Notes: generated by a model not told the origin, from the letters alone. A stretch of 6,358 nt of DNA from Bacteroidales bacterium (GCA_900767075.1 CAAFXX010000097.1:1-6358); one strand, 5' to 3'; shown: positions 1 to 5,690, numbered from the stretch's first letter. Numbers and translations: made by a program.

Positions 1-112
1 CAGAGGACCAGAGAACAAGAGGATTGCTCTGGTTACTCTGGGTCTCTGGTTATTTGAACCAGAGGACAGGAGAACTACAAGAGGATTGCTCTGGTTTCTC
101 TGGGTCTCTGGT
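1..112. repeat. Two tandem quasi-palindromic CCAGAG/CTCTGG repeats
   Basis: Two copies lie head to tail: 1-50 and 60-112. They align along their whole length apart from a 3-bp insertion (TAC, in copy two) and a few substitutions. Both share AAGAGGATTGCTCTGG and CTCTGGGTCTCTGG. Each copy is also roughly its own reverse complement (CAGAGGACCAGAGAAC against GTTACTCTGGGTCTCTG), so either strand could fold into a long imperfect hairpin about 50 nt long. A decayed relative lies at 822-866 on the other side of upxY. The repeats sit downstream of upxY, so its transcript would carry them. Whether they terminate, stabilise or merely decorate that RNA cannot be told from sequence. The array may continue past the left edge of the window. 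Confidence 0.75.
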
Positions 113-120
113 ATATAGTG

Positions 121-154
121 CGGTCGCGACAGGTCGGCGACCCTACAGGTGCTC
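121..154 (-). repeat. REP-like element, GTAG-headed, left copy
   Basis: Read on the minus strand, this 34-bp unit matches 772-805 with one mismatch. It begins GAGCACCT, then GTAG (146-143), then a GGTCG-C-CGACC hairpin and the palindrome GTCGCGAC. A GTAG tetranucleotide followed by a hairpin is the layout of REP sequences mobilised by RAYT transposases of the IS200/Y1 type. No RAYT gene is present in the window, so that link is inference. It lies 22 bp past the upxY stop codon and points the opposite way to its partner copy. Confidence 0.6.
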
Positions 155-175
155 CGGTAGATAATGGTGTAACTG

Positions 176-712
176 TCAGAGGAGTTGGATGAAAGCGGGG
201 TCGACTTCGACGGCGGCGGAGATTATGCCGGGGAGCTCGACGATGAGGCGCCGCTTGCGCATCCCTTTCACGGAGAGGAGGCGTCCTTCGTAGCCGTCGA
301 GCATGCCGCCCATGATGCGGACTTTCCTGCCGCACATGGCTGGGGTGATCTCGCCGGGGATGTAAAACAACGGCTGCTCGACGCTGCCGACGGCGCGGAT
401 GAACCGCTCCATGTCGTCGTCGCGCACGGTCATCGGCTCGTTTATCGTCCTGCCGTGGACGTAGCGGTACTGAAGGTTGGGATATTTCTCGACGAGCGGG
501 TCGATGGTCGGTTTTGCCTCGTGGACGAAGAGGAGGTCCTGAATAACGGGTACGTCGCGCTTCTGCTTCCTGCCGCCGATGGTCATGACCATGCGGGTCA
601 TGGGAGTGAATACTTCCAGACCGGCTTCTGTCAGCTCGTGGATGGCGAGCCTGTTGGAGTTTCTGCGCTTAAGGTCGCGCATCACGAACCATTGCTTTGC
701 GGAAGGATTCAT
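176..712 (-). CDS. upxY: UpxY-family NusG-like transcription antiterminator
   Basis: This 178-residue protein has a NusG N-terminal domain (about residues 6-110, starting KQWFVMRDLKRR) and a C-terminal KOW region (about 126-160: GRKVRIMGGMLDGYEGRLLSVKG followed by a basic RKRR). Length and motifs fit the UpxY family, the first gene of Bacteroides capsular polysaccharide loci. Those proteins bind elongating RNA polymerase in the 5' leader and let it read into their own operon. The start ATG (712-710) gives the full NusG domain; the upstream sequence is AT-rich without a clear Shine-Dalgarno, as is usual in Bacteroidetes. No promoter faces it in the current orientation. The only good candidate lies in the invertible segment at 1059-1282 and points away. 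Expected polysaccharide genes would lie left of the window, so a capsule role is inferred. An orphan upxY is possible, because repeats rather than a gene follow it here. Confidence 0.9.
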   Translation of the reverse strand: MNPSAKQWFVMRDLKRRNSNRLAIHELTEAGLEVFTPMTRMVMTIGGRKQKRDVPVIQDLLFVHEAKPTIDPLVEKYPNLQYRYVHGRTINEPMTVRDDDMERFIRAVGSVEQPLFYIPGEITPAMCGRKVRIMGGMLDGYEGRLLSVKGMRKRRLIVELPGIISAAVEVDPAFIQLL

Positions 713-725
713 AACCGTTTGTATT

Positions 726-760
726 GTAGGGGCGCAATAATTTGCGCCCGCCGCGTCCGA
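726..760 (+). repeat. REP-like element next to upxY start
   Basis: GTAG (726-729) is followed at once by a perfect 8-bp stem, GGGCGCAA (730-737) pairing with TTGCGCCC (742-749), with a 4-base loop, then GCCGCGTCCG. The layout (GTAG, hairpin, CG-rich tail) is the same as the element at 772-805, but the hairpin sequence differs. It lies 13 bp upstream of the upxY ATG. In a upxY transcript this hairpin would sit immediately before the translation start and could affect ribosome access; that effect is inference. Confidence 0.5.
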
Positions 761-771
761 ATTTTATACCA

Positions 772-805
772 GAGCACCTGTAGGGTCGTCGACCTGTCGC
801 GACCG
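772..805 (+). repeat. REP-like element, GTAG-headed, right copy
   Basis: This is the inverted partner of 121-154 (33 of 34 positions identical). With one further mismatch the match extends to 767-805 against 159-121. GTAG is at 780-783, the hairpin GGTCG-T-CGACC at 784-794, and the palindrome GTCGCGAC at 796-803. Together with 121-154 it brackets the whole upxY gene as an inverted pair about 620 bp apart. The decayed CCAGAG repeat at 822-866 lies just outside it, mirroring the arrangement on the left. Confidence 0.65.
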
Positions 806-821
806 AATTTTAACCATAGAG

Positions 822-866
822 CCAGAGAGACCAGAGGATTGCCACTGTTTCCACTGTGCTCCTGTC
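822..866. repeat. Degenerate CCAGAG-type repeat
   Basis: The stretch CCAGAGAGACCAGAGGATTG, then CCACTGTTTCCACTGTGCTCCTG, resembles the tandem repeats at 1-112 (shared CCAGAG blocks and AGAGGATTGC), but the right half has lost most of its CTCTGG blocks. It is probably an eroded copy, in the leader region of upxY. Confidence 0.45.
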
Positions 867-965
867 TTATATCGGAGAACCTGAGAATTTTGGATTCGAG
901 ACAATTCCTCAAGTCCTGCTCAAATTCCGAATGCACAGAGATTCAAGCAGTTACAGATGAGTGGT

Positions 966-1005
966 AAAAAGAAAGAGGTCTTTCCGATAACTGGCTTGCC
1001 TCTTT
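966..1005 (-). terminator. Candidate terminator/attenuator in the upxY leader
   Basis: On the minus strand AAAGAGG (1005-999) can pair with CCTCTTT (978-972). The pairing encloses a 20-nt loop and is followed by CTTTTT (971-966). A stem plus U-run in the leader is what would be expected where polymerase stops unless UpxY is loaded. The stem is only 7 bp and the loop is large, so this is a moderate candidate. It would be transcribed only when the invertible promoter faces left, or by read-through from the recombinase gene. Confidence 0.4.
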
Positions 1006-1058
1006 GGGTCAACTTTGGTCTATCCACTTGGCTGAGGATGTACACGGCACACTAAACA

Positions 1059-1081
1059 TCAGTCTCTCCGGGAGAGACTGA
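1059..1081 (+). repeat. Left inverted repeat (recombination site) of promoter switch
   Basis: This 23-bp site is the exact reverse complement of 1260-1282. It is itself a palindrome: 10-bp arms CAGTCTCTCC and GGAGAGACTG around one central base (G1070), extending to 13 bp per arm over 1057-1083. Only that central base gives the site a direction: G here, C at the right site, so the two are inverted and not direct repeats. In leftward transcription it is followed by TTTAGTG, with no useful U-run, so it should not stop a transcript heading to upxY. Confidence 0.75.
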
Positions 1082-1085
1082 TGGA

Positions 1086-1103
1086 TCAGCCGTTAACGGC
1101 TGA
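1086..1103. promoter_or_regulatory. Perfect 18-bp palindrome inside the switch
   Basis: TCAGCCGTTAACGGCTGA is perfectly symmetric and lies 4 bp inside the left inverted repeat. It could be a binding site for the recombinase or an accessory protein, or a hairpin. After inversion it would sit at the far end of the segment, upstream of the promoter. Function is unknown. Confidence 0.4.
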
Positions 1104-1204
1104 CACTCAACCAATACAGGTATTTATCAGACGCAATTGTATCATAGTGCCCACTTCCAACTCCCGCCATAATTATTAATTGAAATGGAGGTCCGTAAAA
1201 ATTT

Positions 1205-1218
1205 ATCTTCATGAAGAT
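1205..1218. promoter_or_regulatory. 14-bp palindrome just upstream of the switch promoter
   Basis: ATCTTCATGAAGAT is perfectly symmetric and lies just upstream of the position where the -33 element of the TAACTTTG promoter should be (about 1216-1222). That location suits an operator, and it would travel with the promoter on inversion. No clear TTTG -33 box is present, only TGGTT, which might mean that the promoter needs an activator. Confidence 0.35.
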
Positions 1219-1239
1219 GGTTATTTCCAATAAATTGAG

Positions 1240-1247
1240 TAACTTTG
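1240..1247 (+). promoter_or_regulatory. Bacteroidetes -7 element TAACTTTG
   Basis: The sequence matches the Bacteroidetes primary-sigma -7 consensus TAnnTTTG exactly. Transcription would start near 1254, right at the edge of the right inverted repeat. The -33 box is weak. In this orientation no gene lies downstream on the plus strand, and the RNA would run straight into the hairpin at 1255-1290. Confidence 0.55.
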
Positions 1248-1254
1248 CAGTCCC

Positions 1255-1290
1255 AAATGTCAGTCTCTCCCGGAGAGACTGACATTTTTT
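1255..1290 (+). terminator. Right recombination site, doubling as a terminator
   Basis: The right inverted repeat (1260-1282) extends into a 16-bp-arm palindrome (1255-1270 with 1272-1287, central C1271). It is followed on the plus strand by an unbroken T-run (1285-1290). In RNA this is a strong intrinsic-terminator shape. It lies directly downstream of the OFF-facing promoter, so it should abort transcripts that would otherwise run antisense into the recombinase gene. On the minus strand the hairpin is followed only by TTTGGG, so it is a poorer terminator for the recombinase. Confidence 0.6.
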
Positions 1291-1386
1291 AGAATTCTGA
1301 CGGGAGCAGAAAATCCGGCTGTGGATTGCAAACGCCATAGCGACTGCAACGGAGGCTGCGAGGGCATGACGCCGGTTGCGGTATTC

Positions 1387-2355
1387 CTAAATCATGCGTA
1401 TGATATCGCTGTTGACCTTGTCGACAGCAGAGGTGTCGAGCGTCTGAAGGTAGATCACGGTGGTTTTCTCGGAATCATGTCCCATTGCCTTACTGATAGT
1501 TGAAAGAGCCACATTGTTGGAGTGGGCGATACTCGCCCAGGCATGGCGCGCAACGTGGAGCGTGAGCTTAGTGCGCATGCCGAGCATGCGTCCCACCTTC
1601 TGCAGATTTCGGTTCACCCGGTAATAGGAATTTTCATATTGACGCACGGCGTCGGCCGTTTCATCGGTGATTATCGGCAGCAGAAACGAGTTCTCGCTCT
1701 CGCCGAAACTCTCGATAATCCTTTTTGTCTCGGGCTCAATCCTCACGATCAGCCGCTGCCGTGTCTTGCGGCGCGAATAAGTGAGTATGCCGTCGCGGAC
1801 ATCACTCTTCTTGAGGAAGGCTATGTCGACGAACGACATCCCCCGCGTGTAGAATGCGAACATAAACACCTTGCGCGCAAAATCGAGTGCCGGATGAGCC
1901 GTGAGGTCGATGTCGCGGATCTTCCGGATCTGATCGAGCGTGACGGCGCGCTTCACGGTCTTGTCGACGCCCATGTACACATGCCGGAAAGGATTGGCGG
2001 GAACCCTGGCGCCGATGTCGGAGGCGCGGTTTACGACCGAGCGCAGGTTGCGCATATAAAAGGAGGTGGAGTTGCGGCAGATGCCCCGCTTCGCCAGATA
2101 TTCCTCGAAGCCGGCTATGAATGTGGCGGAGATTTCCGGCCACGCCACTTCCGCGCCTCCCGTGTAACGCAAGAGGCTGTTGAGGGTGACCGCAAGGCGC
2201 TTCACCGCCGGACGTTTGCCGATGCGCTTCATATCGCCGATCAGCATGCGCATGAACGTCACGAGCCCAGCCCCGGCAGCGCCGTATGAACCGGCAGCAT
2301 CGCCGCTCACCGCTTTTTCAACAGCAGCACTGAATTTTAATTTTATCGTTTCCAT
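1387..2355 (-). CDS. Tyrosine site-specific recombinase (likely promoter invertase)
   Basis: From the ATG at 2355 this is a 322-residue protein. An N-terminal SAM-like core-binding domain (about 30-125, ending NSTSFYMRNLRSVVNRA) precedes a catalytic domain with Arg171 (FYTRGMSF), Lys197 (YSRRKTRQ), His267-x-x-Arg270 (HVARHAWASIA), His293 (MGHDSEKTT) and nucleophile Tyr302 (IYLQTL). All expected catalytic residues are present, so it should be active. Motifs such as NPFRHVYMGVDKTVKRA belong to the Bacteroidales family that flips promoters of surface-structure genes. An ATG at 2409 would add 18 residues. The later start is preferred because the family's METIKLKF-like beginning lies there and a possible -7 element (GACGTTTG, 2404-2397) falls between the two ATGs. 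The inverted-repeat promoter segment just downstream is its obvious candidate substrate. An integrase of a mobile element is the alternative, but no other element genes are visible. Confidence 0.9.
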   Translation of the reverse strand: METIKLKFSAAVEKAVSGDAAGSYGAAGAGLVTFMRMLIGDMKRIGKRPAVKRLAVTLNSLLRYTGGAEVAWPEISATFIAGFEEYLAKRGICRNSTSFYMRNLRSVVNRASDIGARVPANPFRHVYMGVDKTVKRAVTLDQIRKIRDIDLTAHPALDFARKVFMFAFYTRGMSFVDIAFLKKSDVRDGILTYSRRKTRQRLIVRIEPETKRIIESFGESENSFLLPIITDETADAVRQYENSYYRVNRNLQKVGRMLGMRTKLTLHVARHAWASIAHSNNVALSTISKAMGHDSEKTTVIYLQTLDTSAVDKVNSDIIRMI

Positions 2356-2497
2356 GTTTGTCAAGAGCTTGTTTTCTGATTTTCTTATGCATAAAACAAA
2401 CGTCGGCATTTAAGGAACGGGGCATTATTCCCATGGAAGCCCTTTGAGGCACCGGCATTCCCCGGCGCGACATCATAGGGTTATTGCCGGAGTAAGA

Positions 2498-2533
2498 TAA
2501 AAAGCCCCGCCGCCTTGAGCAAGGCGACGGGGC
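2498..2533 (-). terminator. Intrinsic terminator of the fimbrial operon
   Basis: On the minus strand GCCCCGTCGCCTTG (2533-2520) pairs with CAAGGCGGCGGGGC (2517-2504), with one G-U pair, then comes TTTTT (2503-2499). It lies 51 bp past the fimbrillin stop codon and separates the fimbrial operon from the recombinase gene. Confidence 0.88.
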
Positions 2534-2584
2534 AGAGGGGGAAGGGATGCCGTTACAGGTGTACGACACTCAGACCGACCGACA

Positions 2585-3673
2585 TTACTGATAAGTCTGC
2601 TCGATTTCGATGAATGTGTCGACAGTGGGATTGCCGAATTCGATGGCGCCCATCTCTTCGTTGGAGTTGATCACAAGATTGTAGATGTAATGCACGCCGG
2701 GCTGCCATTGCGAATAGCGGTCGGTATAGAGGGGGAACTTCAGCAGCCCGTCGCCGGTGGTGCTTCCGTTTATCAGGTTCTCTTCGGGAGTATTCTCGTT
2801 GGGCCACAGGTGGACACCGCTTTCGGCGTCATAAATGGCGCACTGGACGGCGATATAGGTGTTTTTCTCCTTGTCGGCTGAATTGTTGAGCGGCTGAGGC
2901 AGGATAAACATCTCTCCGCCGCGACCCAGACCGTTGGCAGCGATCACGGTGGGAGTGGTGGTGAGCGTGAGACGGTCGCTCAACGCCTGCGACCAATGGA
3001 GCACGTATGCCATAGGCGTATTCTGGTCGGTCCATCTGCCTACGTTCTCGGATGTGGGCGCGGAAGCGGTAGACGCCGAGGGGAAGGTGAAATTCCCTTT
3101 TGTCATGATATTCGCCATGCCGACATTGGCCACTATCACCTTAAGCTTGGTGTTGGTGGAGCTGAGCTTTACGGTGAGCTTCGAGAGGGCATGACGGAAG
3201 TTGAACACCACCTGGGCGTTGACCATGCCGGAATTTCCGGAGAGTCCGGGGCTCACGGCATACACAATGTCCTCGGTGCCGGCAGATGCGTCGTACGGCA
3301 CCGCGCCAAGCGGACCTGTCTCGCCTACCCAGCCTGCGGGGGCGAAGGCATAGAAGTCGACAGTCTGCTTGGCAGGCCAGTATTGCAGCGGTGAGTATGT
3401 CCAGGTGTTGGACGATGTCTTGGTCACGGTCACGTTGTCCATGAACGTGACCGGAGCCGAGGGTGTGCCGGTATAGGCATAGACATTGAACGACGTCAGA
3501 TTATTGGTGGTGATGTCTGCTGCCCTGGAATATTCGGTTACGGCGGCAAAGCGGATTGCATTGTCGTCGAACTGAGCGGGCACCTGATCATCGGTGCCGG
3601 AGCAGGATGTTGCAAGCGCGGCAAGCAGCCACGTGGAGGCGATTGTCAGAATCGGGATTGATTTTCTATTCAT
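2585..3673 (-). CDS. Fimbrillin family lipoprotein (Mfa1/FimA-like)
   Basis: From the ATG at 3673 this is a 362-residue exported lipoprotein. A basic, hydrophobic leader (MNRKSIPILTIASTWLLAALATS) ends at a lipobox with Cys24, followed by SGTDD. The mature protein shows the Bacteroidales fimbrillin pattern: SRAADITTNNLTSFNVYAY at about 49-67, TYSPLQYWPAKQTVDFYAFAP at about 92-112, VVFNFRHALSKLTVKL near 155-170, and a C-terminal YIYNLVIN block near 330. In the type V pilus pathway such proteins are secreted as lipoproteins and cut by an arginine-specific protease; Arg50 in SRAAD is the likely site by analogy with FimA. They then polymerise by strand exchange. An ATG at 3727 would add 18 residues of poor signal-peptide character and is not favoured. 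The gene is last in its operon, 65 bp after the DUF5119 gene. Whether it is the shaft or a minor tip subunit cannot be told. Confidence 0.85.
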   Translation of the reverse strand: MNRKSIPILTIASTWLLAALATSCSGTDDQVPAQFDDNAIRFAAVTEYSRAADITTNNLTSFNVYAYTGTPSAPVTFMDNVTVTKTSSNTWTYSPLQYWPAKQTVDFYAFAPAGWVGETGPLGAVPYDASAGTEDIVYAVSPGLSGNSGMVNAQVVFNFRHALSKLTVKLSSTNTKLKVIVANVGMANIMTKGNFTFPSASTASAPTSENVGRWTDQNTPMAYVLHWSQALSDRLTLTTTPTVIAANGLGRGGEMFILPQPLNNSADKEKNTYIAVQCAIYDAESGVHLWPNENTPEENLINGSTTGDGLLKFPLYTDRYSQWQPGVHYIYNLVINSNEEMGAIEFGNPTVDTFIEIEQTYQ

Positions 3674-3738
3674 ATTCAGTGATTTTAGATGTTTTTTAGA
3701 GCGTATATGTGTGTTTTTTTGTAACATGAATCAGACGT

Positions 3739-4695
3739 TCAGGACGGGGCGCCTATAGAGGGCGAGAGGTCGATTTCCACCTCCTCCCAGCCGTCGACAA
3801 CAGCGTCGATACCGCCGATGTCGCCTGGAGTCCCCTTATCAGGTATTTCGATTCCATCCACAGTAATTATAACATTCCGGGGGGAGGAAATCTTTATATT
3901 TTCGGGTTTGACCCTGATTTCACGGACAAAGACAGAGCCGTCGGTGCAGACAACCCGGAGCAGCAGCCGGTAAGAAGCCGACGCCGGATTCACGGGGGCG
4001 AACGCACATGCTTTGCCGGAAAGCGTGTTGCCGTCGGAATCCAGCGCGACTGACACTGCCGCGGAATGACCGGCGGGGAGGCCGCCGTTGAGCAATACCG
4101 ACGTATGAACGCCTTCGAGAGCGACGGATGCGGAGCGCAGCCTTTCCATCCCCGAGACATGCGTGAGCATCACGGTATAAAGCGTGGACACCGAATCGGG
4201 GCTACATCTTATTATGCGGCGCCCGCATTCCTTCATGTCGCCCGAAGGCAAAATGTAGCTCACTCCGCACGGCGTGACCTCAATTCCGCCGACTTTCGCG
4301 GAATAGAGCATCCCGGTGCCTGCATAGACAATGCCATCTTCGAGCTGCGACGTCTTGCGGGCTGCCGCTGCGATGGTAAGGGAATTGCCGGTATTTTCCA
4401 GCCTGATGCCGGGCAGATCGTTGTTGCATGCAATCAGTTCGTACCTTCCGGACGGGATCATCACCTGTCCGCCGGCACTCCCAGCTATATCGAAGCGCCA
4501 GACGCGTCCCCCCTCGTCAAGCGGATAGAAAAACAGCGTCATGCCTTCCACATCAGCCGCGGGGGCGTTGTCCCATTCAAAAGCGACATTTATCTCCTCG
4601 GGAGCCGGACACACAATCTTCTTATGCTCGCAAGATGCAGCCAATGCGAGCGAGACCATGGCGATTATGGCGATAAGTGAACGCATCTCTTTCAT
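3739..4695 (-). CDS. DUF5119 / FimB-Mfa2-like lipoprotein
   Basis: This 318-residue protein has a lipoprotein signal peptide (hydrophobic 7-20, LAAS then Cys22). The next part, CEHKKIVCPAPEEINVAFEWDNAP, and the GMTLFFYPLDEGG and PSGRYELIACNND blocks (about 50-95) are characteristic of DUF5119, which belongs with the FimB/Mfa2 fimbrial anchor proteins. It probably sits in the outer membrane and anchors, or limits the length of, the fimbria made from the fimbrillin encoded next. Its ATG overlaps the stop codon of the DUF3575 gene as ATGA (4695-4692), implying coupled translation. A second in-frame ATG three codons in (MRSL) is also possible. The C-terminal part (about 225-318) is acidic and shows no motif I recognise. 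Confidence 0.8.
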   Translation of the reverse strand: MKEMRSLIAIIAMVSLALAASCEHKKIVCPAPEEINVAFEWDNAPAADVEGMTLFFYPLDEGGRVWRFDIAGSAGGQVMIPSGRYELIACNNDLPGIRLENTGNSLTIAAAARKTSQLEDGIVYAGTGMLYSAKVGGIEVTPCGVSYILPSGDMKECGRRIIRCSPDSVSTLYTVMLTHVSGMERLRSASVALEGVHTSVLLNGGLPAGHSAAVSVALDSDGNTLSGKACAFAPVNPASASYRLLLRVVCTDGSVFVREIRVKPENIKISSPRNVIITVDGIEIPDKGTPGDIGGIDAVVDGWEEVEIDLSPSIGAPS

Positions 4696-5354
4696 TTTGA
4701 GGATATATCGGGATTACACGATTTGCACCATCCGGGAAACCAGACCAGAGTGACACCGATGCCCGTGAGTCCGAAATAGTGGTTGGCCCGCCGGCGGATG
4801 CATGTATATTCCCCGCACATGGGACGATATTCGATTACGCTTCCTCCTGCGTATCCGGCACGCAGGCTGAGATCGAGATTGAGATGACGGTTGAGGCTAA
4901 AGGAGTAACCGTAAGTCACGCCGGCTCCAAGCGTCGGCCGTGGCGACTGCCATCCTTTGCCGCCGAATTCAAAGTCATAATCATGTATCGACAGATAGAT
5001 CCCCGCATGATGTCCGGTGAGACGCCGACCGCGGGAGGCTTTCCCAAACCACCATGAGGCGTCGAGCCAGCCTCCGCGCACGCGCCAATAACGGTGCGCC
5101 CTGTCGTCGCTCCACCATGCGCTTACACCTTCTATTCCGACCGAGAAAGAGGGGGTTAAAGAGAATTCCACACCCAGATCAGGGGTTAGAAGGGCATCGT
5201 AAAGAAGGTTTGTCTTAATCACGATGTGGCAGTCATTGCTTCCCGCAGACCCGGACGCCTGCATTTCCCGGGCATATAGCCCGATAGCGGAAAGAAGTCC
5301 GAGCATTATTATGCAGAACTTGCGGAAGGGGAGGAATATTCTGACTGTTGACAT
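4692..5354 (-). CDS. DUF3575 outer-membrane beta-barrel-like protein
   Basis: From the ATG at 5354 this is a 220-residue protein with a signal peptide (FCIIMLGLLSAIGLYA, cleavage after about residue 28). DUF3575 hallmarks follow: KTNLLYDALLTPDLGVEFSL, AWWSDD, a WLDASWWFG segment, GHHAGIY, YDFEFGGKGWQSP, GVTYGYSFSLNRHLNLDLSL and a terminal GVTLVWF. Alternating aromatic and polar strands ending in an aromatic suggest a small outer-membrane barrel. DUF3575 genes commonly head fimbrillin operons in Bacteroidales; the molecular role is not established. The frame stays open without a stop to a TTG at 5546, but the added 64 residues are basic and not signal-like, so the shorter form is chosen. It is the first gene of the operon and overlaps the next by 4 bases. 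Confidence 0.8.
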   Translation of the reverse strand: MSTVRIFLPFRKFCIIMLGLLSAIGLYAREMQASGSAGSNDCHIVIKTNLLYDALLTPDLGVEFSLTPSFSVGIEGVSAWWSDDRAHRYWRVRGGWLDASWWFGKASRGRRLTGHHAGIYLSIHDYDFEFGGKGWQSPRPTLGAGVTYGYSFSLNRHLNLDLSLRAGYAGGSVIEYRPMCGEYTCIRRRANHYFGLTGIGVTLVWFPGWCKSCNPDISSK

Positions 5355-5532
5355 CCGGCGTTTATTATGACTTTGATTCGAGACCGTTCCAATCCGACGG
5401 AATGGTATTTTATTAACATTTGATAACCTTATTAGGTTGAATGCAGCATTCCGAATAAAGTCAAAACGACGTTTAAAGGCTTTGCCCGTAATAAACCGCC
5501 AAACAGCCGTACGGTTATTTAGCGGATCGTTA

Positions 5533-5619
5533 TCAGTCAGTGCCAAAATACGCGACTTTGCTTTTCTCTTTGAGAACGGTTATTACGGCTCTCCGATCAG
5601 CAATGCAAATGCAAGTCAT
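5533..5619 (-). CDS. Possible 28-aa small protein in leader
   Basis: The ATG at 5619-5617 overlaps the stop of the 20-aa ORF as ATGA. The product is cysteine-containing at the start (MTCICIADRRAV) and then basic (LKEKSKVAYFGTD). There is no signal peptide and no known domain. The overlap suggests coupled translation if both are real. They may instead be the two halves of a single small protein or element that has been frameshifted. Confidence 0.3.
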   Translation of the reverse strand: MTCICIADRRAVITVLKEKSKVAYFGTD

Positions 5620-5678
5620 CCGCGAGTGAGCGTGAAGCCCATGACGGCGAGCCGGCGCGCGGTGTGTGTCAAAGCCAT
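5616..5678 (-). CDS. Possible 20-aa leader peptide
   Basis: The ATG is about 6 nt downstream of the predicted transcription start of the promoter at 5691-5722, so it would be nearly leaderless. The product begins MALTHTARRLAV and ends TLTRG: short, basic, with no domain. It is too short to score as coding on its own. Position and overlap with the next ORF are the only support. Confidence 0.3.
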   Translation of the reverse strand: MALTHTARRLAVMGFTLTRG

Positions 5679-5690
5679 CAAGACTCCACG

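Larger units (their letters stand above)
1059..1282. promoter_or_regulatory. Putative invertible promoter segment, upxY OFF orientation
   Basis: Two perfect 23-bp inverted repeats enclose 178 bp of non-coding DNA with a single good promoter element, TAACTTTG at 1240-1247 on the plus strand. The segment starts 104 bp beyond the 3' end of a tyrosine recombinase gene and lies about 350 bp upstream of upxY. This recombinase, flanked promoter and upxY order is known from Bacteroides capsule loci, where inversion turns the operon on and off. As drawn the promoter faces right, toward the tail of the convergent recombinase gene. No minus-strand CAAAnnTA-type element is visible inside the segment, so upxY is read as OFF. 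After inversion the element would sit at 1101-1094 facing left and give a leader of about 375 nt. Inversion itself has not been shown. Confidence 0.7.
5355..5690 (-). other. Leader region of the fimbrial operon
   Basis: About 335 bases separate the promoter at 5691-5722 from the DUF3575 start. The right half holds two overlapping short ORFs (5533-5678). The left half (5355-5532) stays open in the DUF3575 frame but shows no recognisable domain and no clear terminator. It could be a regulatory leader or a degenerate conserved element. No internal TAnnTTTG element was found on the minus strand here. Confidence 0.5.

Noticed and set aside
709..936. 75-aa minus-strand ORF whose stop overlaps the upxY start as ATGA
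   Set aside because: The overlap is suggestive, but the frame runs through REP-like and CCAGAG repeats, has no domain or promoter, and probably reflects leader sequence.
185..967. 260-aa plus-strand open frame
   Set aside because: It runs antisense through the whole upxY gene and the repeats and has no recognisable domain; the minus-strand protein is clearly a NusG/UpxY family member.
1057..1287. Two-unit CRISPR-like reading of the repeated hairpins
   Set aside because: There are only two copies, in inverted orientation, separated by 178 bp containing a promoter; no cas genes are present.
1093..1338. 81-aa minus-strand ORF spanning the switch
   Set aside because: It crosses the right inverted repeat and most of the invertible segment, so inversion would destroy it; the composition is not protein-like.
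1522..2289. 255-aa plus-strand ORF
   Set aside because: Antisense shadow of the tyrosine recombinase, which has all its catalytic residues on the minus strand.
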